This document shows, piece after piece, positions 12,801-20,541 of a stretch of 64,000 nucleotides of DNA. How positions within the stretch are numbered: position 1 is the stretch's first letter; the number at the start of each line of letters is the position of its first letter. This stretch comes from Phoronis australis (Eukaryota > Phoronida > Phoronidae): assembly GCA_002633005.1 (NCBI GenBank), contig NMRA01000364.1, positions 294,398-358,397 on the forward strand, given 5' to 3'. A model generated the notes under the pieces. That model ran no database searches. It saw only the letters and a list, made by a program, of their open reading frames with translations, and was not told the origin of the DNA. Both the position numbers and the translations under genes were made by a program.

Positions 12801-15800
12801 TGAAATGTCACTCAAGGGTCTAGCAATGTGACCCTGTGGGACTCAAACCCATGACCTTGAGTAAAGAAAGCGGACACCTATCACACTAAGCCACACTGCC
12901 TCCTCAGCGTAGAGTTATAAACATTTATCTTAAGTTTGTATCAAAGTAGAAAATAAAATCTTGAAAATTAAATTCGATTTCTTGTGCAGAGATTAGACCT
13001 TAGACACCGAGAAATAGTTATGAACCAAAAAATGGAAGATGTGTCCACTGGATACCAATGTTTGGAAGTGTAGGCTGGTCACTAAAGGATTGTTAGCAAC
13101 AAAAGCTGTGAAAGTTTGAATTAAAAGTAAAAATTTTGATTCGAAATATGATTGAGAATTCCGTAATTTGTCATAGCTTCTGTTGCTAAAAGTGTCGTTC
13201 AAATTTCCTTCATTTACATTTCTAAACAGTTGTGCTTACACAGAAAGTGCATTTTTCCATTGTTTCTTTCTGATTAGTGTTTCAAGGATAATCACCAAGT
13301 AATCTACTGGTGATATCAGGCACCTGTGTCGCTATAATGCCATAACTTCATTACCTTTTTCACAAATTCCAAACAAAGACTTTTGACCAGTCGTGAGTTT
13401 GATCAAGTCTCTGTTTAGACTCTTTGGGACTCCTTGAAATAGGCTCCAGAGCCACTGAAAAGTTAGGAGTCAGAGTTAATGTAGCTTGGATATCTATGAT
13501 GTTATTTACAAAATACATCTGTGTTTCTAGTAGAGTTGTCTCCATAACAACAACAACCATTGTAACAACAACAGCAACAGTAATAACAGCAACAACAACA
13601 ACAGTAATAACAACAACGGTAATAACCATGGTGTAATTTGCAGAGTATATCAGAGCTTCAGAAGACAACAGAGAGGCTGAGACAGGAGAGAGATAACTTG
13701 AGGGCCGAGAAGGAGAAAGCATTGTCAGAACATTCCAGTAGACATGAGGATGAGAAGAAGACACTGCGGAGAGCGCACTCTGGACAGTTACTGGTGAGTG
13801 AGGAGGCATGGTACTGTTTTAAAGAGACATTGTCAGTTTTTGGTGAAACTGGCTAAGTCAACCGTAGACTGAATTTTAACCAAAAGACAAAAGCAGACCC
13901 CTGGGGTATGTTTCATGAAAAGTGACCGCACAACTTATTTCCAAAGAAATAGACTGAACTCTCTTCAGTATAGTACAAAATCTCTTAGAATGTTCTCATT
14001 AAGTGGGTGCTTCACACAATATTAACTGCATTTCGTAAGATAGGCCTCTAGTTCGTTGCATTGTCCAAATCTGAACAATGCAAACTTCTGTATATTTCTC
14101 AAGTTTGTTTCTGGTTTCAGTTTTACTGCCAAAAACTAACATCACACATACCTTATGTTTTGAGGAGGCAGTGTGGGCTAGTGTCTGCTTCCTGTACTCA
14201 AGGTCGTGGGTTCGAGTCTTAATGCACGCTGCTAGACTTTTGAGTCAGGTCTTTAAGTCCTCAGGTTCGTTTTTAACTGTATATTAATAAATATGGTTAC
14301 AGTTGATCAGTGCATTGGGCCCACCTGAGTGGCCTGCGCATGTCTGGTACAACGTACACCAGACTGCCTGCAATTATTTTTTACCATTTTTATAGAACGT
14401 CCAGCAAGAGGTTGAATCTCAGAAAACTAAAGTACGCCAGCTGGAGAAGAGAGTTCAGAATCAAGAGGCTGATTATGAAGACAAGGTACCGTACACAGCG
14501 CAGGAATCTGTCTTTAGAAGATAGTAAATGTATGATTATAAACACAAAAAGTCAGGAACCCCAACTGGGAACTGAACCACATGTCTCTAGATTGCTGGTC
14601 TAGTGCTCTTACCATTGAGCTACTGAGGTTGATTCTTGAATGCATTTTCTAATCAAGATCGTCTTGTCTTAAGTAAGGTAAGGTAATCCCAGGCTCTTGT
14701 CCCTGCTTATTTTGAATTAGGGAAAATAAAAAGGCAGTGTTATGTTATCATGTTATGTAGGTCCTGGTTCTATAACGGAGCAGCTTGTTTTACATGTTTC
14801 AGCTGCTAGCAGCAAAAACGCTAGTAAACAGTCACATGAGCCACTTTGGTAACACTATGCTGGAGGTTTGAGTTTCGCCAAAACTACTTGTATTTTCGCG
14901 ACCACCTTAAATTATAGCTTGATGTTTCACTTCAAAGGATGCACATGTGCAAGAATAAGAGGCCTTTGTTGTGTTGTTGCGATGTCAGAGAGTGGCCGTG
15001 TTTTGAAGTCAATTTTCGTTAAAAAGCATTTTCAGGTGGTGAGGAAACAAACCAGCTGCTGGCGAAAATAACCTTTTTATGGACAGCTCATCTGTCTGGC
15101 TAAAACACAAACATTTTCTCAATTGTTTTAGCCTGTGAAACTGCTAGCATATTCGCCTTTCCTGCGAGCCTAGTATATGTTTACGCACTGAACACTGAGG
15201 CTATTTTATTTAAGAAACTTAGATTTTAACAGAATTAAGCAACAAAGTTAAAGATTTTTAATTGCTGAAAGAAGAGAAAATTGATACGTTTTCATTTTTA
15301 TAAAACTGTAAAGTCAACAGAGACTTGGACTTAAAGTGGGATTAAACCCGAGTCTTCTGTCAAAAAGCACGCTTTAAGAGACCATTTCAGGAGTTGAGAT
15401 CACTTCTAACCTGAGTAAGGAACAAGGTATTAAGAGCATAAGCATTTACTGGTCCAAATCAAAACTTGCATTTTTTGACAGAAAGCCCGAGTTTATTGTC
15501 ACTTTAAAAGAGAAGATGCAAAATACTGTTATCGGTTTGTGCTATTCTGATGGTTTTGACTTCCATTTTCACTGTTCTCGTACTTACCAGTAAGAATACA
15601 TTTCTTCTGCTGGAAATTTTCCTTGTGACAATTGTTATGTTGAATGAGCAAGCAATAACTTCAACCAAATTCGAACGCTAATCAAGTATCTTTTTTCAAA
15701 GATTTCACTGTGGTAGTGGTTGATATCTGCGGATGCCAAAAATTCCTATGTTGATTAGACTCTTGGAGTGCGAAGTTGCTTCTTGTTTCAAAGATTTTTC

Positions 15801-16096
15801 CCTACCAGGTCATGATTATTTTCTCTCAAATAGTTAAATGTTGGTGCAAAGTTCCCTCATTTTTTTGTCTTTTATATCCTCAGCTGACCGAGCTGCGACT
15901 GGAGTACGAGAGTAAGATGAAAGGCCTGATGCCTCTGGCCATGAGGCAAGAGCTAGAGGATACTATCACATCTCTCAAGGCACAGATCAAGTCTCTCCAA
16001 CAGAGGGCGCTGGTGCTACAGGAAGAGCTGGAGGCTCAGAGCAGATTCTCAACCACTCCTTTTGCTGCCATGTCAACGCCAATCAAGTCACCGTGA
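651..16096 (+). CDS. CEP112: CEP112 (CCDC46) orthologue, 3' part of the gene; 13 exons plus three duplicated exons
   Basis: Centrosomal coiled-coil protein. Joining the exons listed below at GT-AG sites gives 1692 nt, 563 residues plus stop, with every junction phase agreeing; nearly all of it is heptad-type coiled coil rich in E, K, Q and L. Diagnostic CEP112 stretches are visible: RKQQLVELGLLREEEKQ (exon at 4981), KEIEKEYTQRLNKSS (7489) and MKGLMPLAMRQELEDTI (15884), matching the human C-terminus in the same order. Human CEP112 is about 955 residues, so roughly the N-terminal 40% lies upstream of the window. The family is linked to centrosomes and sperm; no enzymatic motif is present. The downstream neighbour Axin is convergent. 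Identification rests on remembered family sequence, not a search, but the match is long and collinear. Confidence 0.93.
1148..1277 (+). CDS. CEP112: CEP112 exon 2 of window
   Basis: 130 nt, acceptor CTGCAG, donor GTGAGA. Reads YTVLDNEHQKMLESHEQEMK and onward; coiled coil. The first base completes the split lysine codon, and the exon ends in phase 0. Confidence 0.87.
1721..1813 (+). CDS. CEP112: CEP112 exon 3 of window
   Basis: 93 nt, phase 0-0, acceptor CCGCAG, donor GTAGGA. Reads ASDTIDDLEQQITQLKQALF and onward; heptad pattern typical of the protein. Confidence 0.87.
2344..2483 (+). CDS. CEP112: CEP112 exon 4 of window
   Basis: 140 nt, acceptor TTCCAG, donor GTGTGT. Reads EMEQLQKQDREHAENLHDKK and onward. 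It ends in AG, completed by the G of the next exon to give arginine. Confidence 0.87.
2978..3113 (+). CDS. CEP112: CEP112 exon 5 of window
   Basis: 136 nt, acceptor TTCCAG, donor GTGCTC (weak donor). Reads DKDEEIRQLVEQSRQQARDS and onward after the split arginine; ends in phase 0. Confidence 0.85.
3565..3672 (+). CDS. CEP112: CEP112 exon 6 of window
   Basis: 108 nt, phase 0-0, acceptor TTCTAG, donor GTGGGT. Reads MSKVEADLDKSKQLREKQAR and onward; coiled coil. Confidence 0.87.
4385..4567 (+). CDS. CEP112: CEP112 exon 7 of window
   Basis: 183 nt, phase 0-0, acceptor TACCAG, donor GTAGAG. Reads IADLRMHYEQEKADMMRDFH and onward. A TTA/ATA-type microsatellite follows the donor at about 4590-4625. 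Confidence 0.9.
4981..5124 (+). CDS. CEP112: CEP112 exon 8 of window, most conserved segment
   Basis: 144 nt, phase 0-0, acceptor TTGTAG, donor GTATGG. Contains RKQQLVELGLLREEEKQ, nearly identical to the human protein, which makes this the best single exon for identifying the gene. Confidence 0.93.
6443..6529 (+). CDS. CEP112: CEP112 exon a, copy 1
   Basis: 87 nt, phase 0-0, acceptor CACTAAG, donor GTAACT. Encodes VAKMKSQMEQQRLEVQKTHT and onward to LLEK, matching the human segment ending in TLEK. The coding sequence is the same in copy 2. Confidence 0.9.
7489..7551 (+). CDS. CEP112: CEP112 exon b, copy 1
   Basis: 63 nt, phase 0-0, acceptor TTGCAG, donor GTAAAT. Encodes TNSRLKEIEKEYTQRLNKSS plus E, strongly conserved with human CEP112. 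Confidence 0.92.
7845..8125. repeat. Dispersed intronic repeat, copy 1
   Basis: Rich in GAGTTT/AACTC motifs, with shared landmarks GATGACCCCAGC, a CATTTTC(C/T)(A/G)TTCTATTT block and a TCAAGTGCAAA...GGACTAGA block. Related sequence lies at about 12470-12660 (with an internal deletion) and 17755-17985. Family unknown. Confidence 0.6.
8309..8388 (-). repeat. tRNA-derived SINE head
   Basis: Read on the minus strand it has a Pol III A-box-like block (about 8358-8375) and a B box GGTTCGAGTCC (8320-8330). The T-arm stem GTGGG/CCCAC around the B box is perfect, as expected for a tRNA-like head. The counterpart at 12828-12907 has a mutated B box. Confidence 0.6.
9010..9115 (+). repeat. AAC/ATA-rich microsatellite against a splice acceptor
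   Basis: Interrupted (AAC)n and TAATAAC units run almost to the exon c acceptor, displacing a normal polypyrimidine tract. The long apparent ORFs on both strands here come from the repeat and are not genes. Confidence 0.85.
9125..9274 (+). CDS. CEP112: CEP112 exon c, copy 1
   Basis: 150 nt, phase 0-0, acceptor TTGCAG, donor GTGAGT. Encodes SISELQKTTERLRQERDNLR and onward to GQLL. The acceptor has an unusually weak pyrimidine tract. The exon and its flanks look identical in copy 2. Confidence 0.9.
9642..9726 (+). repeat. tRNA-derived SINE head, cut by the assembly N
   Basis: Starts GAGGAGGCAGTGTGG like the SINE at 8309-8388 but in plus orientation; the B-box-like GGGTTCGAGTCT is at about 9690-9701. 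The same element is complete at 14161 onward, continuing CAGGTCTTTAAG where this copy hits the N. Confidence 0.6.
9727..9727. other. Ambiguous base marking a probable contig join
   Basis: The only N noted in the window. Sequence to its left reappears at 13318-14245, whereas sequence to its right starts in the middle of a THAP-domain ORF with no counterpart at 5741. This is the pattern of a scaffold join between overlapping contigs. Confidence 0.85.
9728..10125 (-). CDS. THAP-domain protein, 5' fragment truncated at the N; one zinc ligand replaced
   Basis: About 132 residues are readable from ATG at 10125. THAP features: MPHCCCVPGC at the start (paired Cys), HRFP at residues 24-27, W36, C60, and a DAIPSVL segment (88-94) corresponding to the family AVPTIF motif. 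THAP domains are C2CH zinc fingers that bind DNA, found in host regulators and in P-element-type transposases. The fourth ligand (His three residues after C60) is Leu here (L63, codon CTC at 9939-9937), so zinc binding may be impaired. Beyond the domain the chain is Ala/Ser/Pro-rich until it is cut at the N. It lies inside a CEP112 intron on the opposite strand and is absent from copy 1. It could be a nested host gene, a retrocopy or a transposon-derived gene. Confidence 0.7.
10126..10275 (-). promoter_or_regulatory. Candidate promoter of the THAP gene: E2F, CRE and ETS-like motifs
   Basis: Within 150 bp upstream of the THAP start codon are an E2F-type TTTCGCGCCAA (10232-10242, minus strand), a CRE-like half site ACGTCA (10258-10263, plus strand) and an ETS core CCGGAAGT (10263-10270, minus strand). 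There is no TATA box in the usual place. Such a cluster is typical of housekeeping or cell-cycle promoters. Inferred from motifs only. Confidence 0.4.
11079..11165 (+). CDS. CEP112: CEP112 exon a, copy 2
   Basis: 87 nt with the same 29 codons as 6443-6529 and intact splice sites. If the copies are alleles, only one belongs in the mRNA model. Confidence 0.85.
12109..12171 (+). CDS. CEP112: CEP112 exon b, copy 2
   Basis: 63 nt, TNSRLKEIEKEYTQRLNKSS plus E as in copy 1. One silent change is visible (AGG to AGA in the Arg codon). Splice sites intact. Confidence 0.87.
12470..12660. repeat. Dispersed intronic repeat, copy 2 (internally deleted)
   Basis: Counterpart of 7845-8125. It has lost the middle section containing GATGACCCCAGC but keeps the GAGTTT-rich ends and the TCAAGTGCAAACATGGACTA block. 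Confidence 0.6.
12828..12907 (-). repeat. tRNA-derived SINE head, counterpart of 8309-8388
   Basis: Same position in the duplicated segment. The B box has decayed (GGACTCAAACCC on the plus strand), with a few further substitutions relative to copy 1. Confidence 0.6.
13644..13793 (+). CDS. CEP112: CEP112 exon c, copy 2
   Basis: 150 nt, same codons as 9125-9274 and the same AAC-rich upstream sequence. This copy lies on the contig that continues to the last two exons. Confidence 0.87.
14161..14300 (+). repeat. tRNA-derived SINE, longer copy
   Basis: Same head as 9642-9726 (GAGGAGGCAGTGTGGGC, B box around 14209-14220). It continues past the point where copy 1 stops and fades into AT-rich sequence near 14290. 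Confidence 0.5.
14396..14485 (+). CDS. CEP112: CEP112 penultimate exon
   Basis: 90 nt, phase 0-0, acceptor TTATAG, donor GTACCG. Encodes NVQQEVESQKTKVRQLEKRV and onward to DYEDK, aligning with the human segment just before the conserved C-terminus. Confidence 0.88.
14558..14629 (-). repeat. tRNA-like sequence, probable SINE head or tRNA pseudogene
   Basis: 72 nt folds as a near-complete cloverleaf. Acceptor stem ACCTCAG/TTGGGGT has seven pairs including G-U; D stem GCTC/GAGC; anticodon stem CTAGA/TCTAG is perfect. The seven-base loop is CCAGCAA, so the nominal anticodon is AGC (Ala), but universal U33 is C. The T stem TGTGG/CCCAG has mismatches. With those defects and its place inside a CEP112 intron, it is more likely a SINE head or pseudogene than a working tRNA. 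Confidence 0.5.
14630..15883 (+). other. Last CEP112 intron, remainder
   Basis: About 1.25 kb with no coding signal. The acceptor before the final exon has a strong tract (TTTTTTTGTCTTTTATATCCTCAG, 15860-15883). Confidence 0.6.
15884..16096 (+). CDS. CEP112: CEP112 terminal exon with stop
   Basis: 213 nt: LTELRLEYESKMKGLMPLAM, then RQELEDTI, SLKAQIKSLQ and VLQEELEAQ, a close match to the human C-terminus. The human protein stops shortly after QEEL; here about 18 extra residues (SRFSTTPFAAMSTPIKSP) precede TGA at 16094-16096. Confidence 0.95.
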   Translation: MTELRLEYESKMKGLMPLAMRQELEDTITSLKAQIKSLQQRALVLQEELEAQSRFSTTPFAAMSTPIKSP

Positions 16097-16776
16097 CGAC
16101 CACTACCTTCATCAGGGCACCAAGTTAATCGTCACAATATTTTGCTAGGAAGGAACGTTGTGGTCTCGTTTGAATGAAACTTCACTTCCAAGCTCATTTT
16201 TTCCAGCTGTTTTCATGTAAAGTTCGGTAAAGTGATCCACTACAAGTTTATCATATTTCCGGTGTAAGCTGTTCAAAAATCTTCATTTATTGCATTTTTG
16301 TCGGGAGTTCATCATGAGACTGGTCGATCTGCACGAAGTGATAAATGAGTCAGCATTAACGTTTCGTGTTTTGTACATCAAAACCCAGGGGACAATGAGT
16401 TTCATTTTCTTCCTTATACCTTAAGTTTTGACCACATGAAAGTTTCAAAGAGGAATTTACTTAGTGCAGGGATGTCATTTTTGCTGCTCAGATGTAGAGT
16501 TCTGTGTTTATGAAGGCACTTGACGAGCACCACGAATACAAAGGCTGTTTTATGATGTGTCGGCGTGTGAACATGACTGTGATGTTAATTCCTTTTGTAA
16601 AATCAGCCTGTCCGTTGCGTAATTCCTCGAGAATCACTGCATTCTCATTTCATGTTGTGTTGAAATGCCCATCGAGTGCCTTTGATGATGTAGCATCACA
16701 GTCGGGGGCAGAGTCACCCCCCACCCTTGCTGCGTTAGCTTCCATCAGCACATGTGTGACACCTGCTGGTTATGTT

Positions 16777-16782
16777 AATAAA
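16777..16782 (+). terminator. Proximal poly(A) signal candidate
   Basis: AATAAA about 680 bases after the CEP112 stop codon, with moderate T/G content downstream. Confidence 0.4.
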
Positions 16783-16964
16783 TAACAGAGATTACTGCAC
16801 GCTGTTTATGAAGATATTAAGAAAGCGAGTGCTGCTGATTAATTACTCAAAGTATAGTATTGCTTGTTTTGTGTCGTGTTTGCGAAGTTATCTCCTGCAG
16901 GGTAATAAGTTCTTGTCCTTTAAACAGATGGTGTTTCATAAAGTGGTCCGATCGAGTCTTGTAG

Positions 16965-17224
16965 CATAAATTATCAGATATTGTTGATGTCATAAATTAT
17001 CAGATATTGTTGATGTCATAAATTATCAGATATTGTTGATGTCATAAATTATCAGATATTGTTGATGTCATACATTATCAGATATTGTTGATGTCATACA
17101 TTATCAGATATTGTTGATGTCATACATTATCAGATATTGTTGATGTCATAAATTATCAGATATTGTTGATGTCATAAATTATCAGATATTGTTGATGTCA
17201 TAAATTATCAGATATTGTTGATGT
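16965..17224 (+). repeat. 26-bp minisatellite, 10 copies
   Basis: Perfectly phased units CATAAATTATCAGATATTGTTGATGT (given as CATAAATTATCAG then ATATTGTTGATGT) start at 16965, 16991, 17017, 17043, 17069, 17095, 17121, 17147, 17173 and 17199. Units 5, 6 and 7 share one substitution (CATACATT instead of CATAAATT); otherwise the units look identical. Confidence 0.97.
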
Positions 17225-17754
17225 CATAAATCTGTTAGGTTAGCACGGAAGGTGCTTATCACATAGGTGTTATTTAGTTAACCACATCAAATGGTGCTGG
17301 CATAGTCATGTGTATTATTGGCTTTTGTGTAAATGATAAATTATATGACAATGTGTTAATTTTTGTTTTAATTGATGAAATTGTTTTCAGTGAATTGAAA
17401 TTATGTGCCGCATGCTCGCGAATGTACTTTAAGTATTCGTATTAGAGAGTGGGAATATGTAAATGCATTGTTTCATTTGTCATTTATGTTTGAACTGTTG
17501 GTCTGTGGCGGAAAATCTATGTAGTCGCTGTAACGTCAATGGTCTCATTAATCAGTCGAGTCAGGCAGTTTTAACAGACATGATCTGTAATTCCAAGAAG
17601 TTCCATTTTTTTCCACCATGGCTCGTGCAACAGAGGTCAAGAATCAGTGCGTGCAGTTGTGTTTGCGTGCGTGTGGTTTGTGCCGTGAGGGACAAAACAT
17701 ATCTGTTAGTACAATGGACCTTGTGTTGCATTCAGTCGTGTTTTGTGGCCTGGG

Positions 17755-17985
17755 TTTCTTTTTTGTACTTGAAATTGAATTCAAAGTCATTTTTTGACAT
17801 TTTCTGTTCTATTTTTGTGCTAAAGCAAGGTGCATGTGTTTTGTGGTAAAAAAACATTATGGTTAATGTGAAGGAGTCCTATATGGCATTGGATGACCCC
17901 AGCATTGTAGATATAACTTTGAATTAGAATTCGAAAATTCAAGTTTTTATTCAAAATCAAGTGCAAAGTTGGACTAGACATTCAT
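17755..17985. repeat. Dispersed repeat, copy 3
   Basis: Diverged relative of 7845-8125: GACATTTTCTGTTCTATTT, GGATGACCCCAGC and AAGTGCAAAGTTGGACTAGA appear in the same order and at similar spacing. Confidence 0.5.
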
Positions 17986-19134
17986 CTGCTTAAACCAAAA
18001 TATTCTCAAGCACACAAAAATAAACACTTGCTTTGAGATCGTATTGATGCAGCACGGAAAATGTCAAAAATTACTTTGGGGACAGAGATTATAATTTTTT
18101 TCTGATTTTTTCAATAAGTCGGTTTCTCAGCATTATTTATTGGTGTAACATTGCTTATATGCATGGAAAATAGTTCGCAGATTCCTCTTGTATTTCACGA
18201 TGGTTGTTTTTATTTGTATTTCCTGTTTAGAGGTATGAAACATCTTTGCCCGTGATTCCAATAGGGACTCAACTGTTTGCCTTAACTTTTCATTGCTTTT
18301 GTGGACTTTTTAAACACCGATTGTCCTTCCTTATGCTGTTTTATTTCATTTACTAAGTCAATTTTTGACTTTAATACAAACCCAGAGACAAAACCTCCGT
18401 TGAGTTCTCAATATCGAAAGTAGATAGGGATCTTTTCATGCAACGCCCCTAATTTAAGGACAAAGTCCCTGTTCCTTTCACTGAAATAAGGGTTCAGTTC
18501 TTGGATTCTTTTTATGTCTTTAGTCAAAGGTGAGCCCATAATAAAGATAATTTGATAGAAAAACATGACATTTTTAGTTAACAGACGCAAACACCCGAGA
18601 GATTTAGGGAGCTTAGTTGAGTCTCTCCGTGGGGTTGTCTTGCAACCAGCCACAGGGATGTTTTAAACCCACTGCCTCCTTTAATGTGATGGGATGTAAT
18701 CATGTTTCTATACTTCACAGGGTTGTCTATCCCCATCTTAGTTTATTTGTTTGTTCATTTGTACAAAGAATTGTAAATAGATTATTTATTGTTATGTGTA
18801 TTATAGTTTTAACCAAATATATGTGGTGTAGTGTTAACAGTCATAAATCAGTGGCCATAAACGTTTTTAATACTTGTGACATGATTTACTCATACTCTAC
18901 AAGTGAAGCTATTGTTGGAAGTTATTAGAATTTGGATAAATTTATTGGGTAGCTTTTTGTGATTAGCATATTCAGAACACTAGAGGCGTTGCCTGTATTA
19001 GCTGAAATACACATGCCTAAAACATTGATTTTTTAAGTGACAAAGATTTCACTATGAATTTGCATTCTTACAATTCTGTACGCAACATTAAGATAATTTA
19101 GCTGTCAGAGGAATATCCTTGTGTTGAGTGAGTA

Positions 19135-19140
19135 AATAAA
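19135..19140 (+). terminator. Distal poly(A) signal candidate for CEP112
   Basis: AATAAA followed 20-30 bases later by the U/GU-rich sequence TTTTGTCTGTATTTATTTTT. Confidence 0.4.
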
Positions 19141-19282
19141 GAACAGTGAGTCAATTTTGTCTGTATTTATTTTTCAACAAAGTGTAAAGGTGTCTGATTT
19201 TCCTTTGTATAAAGTTACCAGTGTACAACTTATCCAAATCCAGTTAACGCCAGTTTCCGACAGGGAGTACTTTTTGCTCATT

Positions 19283-20541
19283 ATGCGCCCACATATTTAT
19301 ATGTGGACGCATCATACCGTCATCTCCGACCGTCCAGACGGCGTCCGTCCGGCGTCCGCTGCTCTATCTCCAAAACCCTGTGACTTACGTTCATGAAATT
19401 TGGCACATATGTTCCATTCATGAATGGGACGGCATGAGCGAACTTTCGGACGGATCCGACTACCGGTTTGCCCCCTAGTGGCAATTTTAGTTTTTTACGC
19501 TTACCTTTGTATCTTCAAAAGTCCTGAATGGATTTTCATGACATTCGGTATGTGGGCACCTGTTAGTGAGATGGTGCTATCCTCCCATTTTCGGATGGAT
19601 TTGATGTAGTTTGCGCCACCTAGTGGCCACTTTTACTGTTTTTGAGTCGGTTTTTTGCGTCCACCCCTCTAGTATCAACCAAACGGCGCTCAAAGGATGA
19701 TTGTGAAAATTGTCATGTATGTGCTTACTATGAAGAGGATGGTTGACGATGATTTTCCGACGATTTCGACTACTGTGGCGCATCGTAGTGGCAGTTTTGT
19801 TTTTGTTGCGCCTATGGCTGTATCTCCTAAACCGTTCCCAGGATCTTAATTTAGCAAGTGTATAATGATGTTGGCTACGGATGACGACGACTTTCGGACA
19901 CATCTGACTACTGCTGTGTCCCCTAGTGGCAATTTTAATTTTTTTTTTACGTTTAACTCAGTATCTTCAAAGGTCTTCAACAGATTTTCATAAAAATTTA
20001 AATATAGGCATCTATTGGTGTGATGACGCTATCTTTCTGTTTTATGGATGGAATCGAGGTATTTTGCACCACCTAGTGGCCATTTTTTGCTGTTTTCAAA
20101 TCTTGTTTTTGGTGTCCACCCCTGGATCAACCAAATCATTTGAAAATTGGCATATATGTTCTCGGTGTGAAGATGACCTTTGATGATGGTGACTGACTAG
20201 TGTGACACCTCCTAGTGGTAGTTTTTTTTTCTCGCCCATAGTTGTATGTCCTAAAGCCACTGCAGGATCTTAACTAAATTTAGTAAGTGTATTTATATGA
20301 ATATAACAACAAACGACGACGACTTTCAGGCGGATCCAACGGACACTAAGCCCACTAGTGGCAATTTCATTTTATTCTGTTTTCCTTTGTTTCCCTGAAG
20401 TTCCTTGACAGATTTTTATGAAATATGGCATGTTTCTGTTTTTGAATGGATTGTATGTTTTTGAGCCATCTAGTGGCCATTTTTATGATACAAATAAATA
20501 ACCATAAAAGCACACCATTTGCAATGCATTCGTGGGCGCAT
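19283..20541. mobile_element. Non-autonomous element with tandem ~145-bp core (pearl/Helentron-like architecture)
   Basis: Bounded by inverted ATGCGCCCAC (19283-19292) and GTGGGCGCAT (20532-20541). Next to the left end is a hairpin GCGCCCACATAT..ATATGTGGACGC (19285-19310, one mismatch). The core has eight degenerate units, each ending in CTAGTGGC or a variant, at 19475, 19620, 19785, 19923, 20073, 20212, 20355 and 20470. The sequence after each core repeats in threes (GCAA, GCCA, GCAG/GTAG), so monomers are ordered A-B-C-A-B-C-A-B with a period of about 0.43-0.45 kb. Short terminal repeats around a tandem satellite core resemble pearl and Helentron-type elements of marine invertebrates; that affiliation is inference. 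No transposase ORF is present. Confidence 0.6.

Larger units (their letters stand above)
10390..14245 (+). repeat. Second copy of the ~4 kb CEP112 segment (exons a, b, c)
   Basis: Homologous to 5741-9726. The coordinate offset is 4636 at exon a, 4620 at exon b and 4519 at exon c, so net deletions of about 0.1 kb accumulated between them. The homology starts abruptly after unrelated sequence attached to the THAP fragment and continues into the unique last introns of the gene. Confidence 0.95.
16097..19160 (+). other. CEP112 3'UTR and downstream flank
   Basis: No coding exon follows. AATAAA occurs at 16777-16782 (short UTR, about 0.7 kb) and at 19135-19140, the latter followed by a T/GT-rich stretch (long UTR, about 3 kb). 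Either or both may be used. The 26-bp minisatellite and one dispersed-repeat copy lie in between. Small ORFs here show no family signature. Confidence 0.5.

Noticed and set aside
19577-19903. 108-codon minus-strand ORF
   Set aside because: Lies in the degenerate tandem repeats of the transposon-like element.
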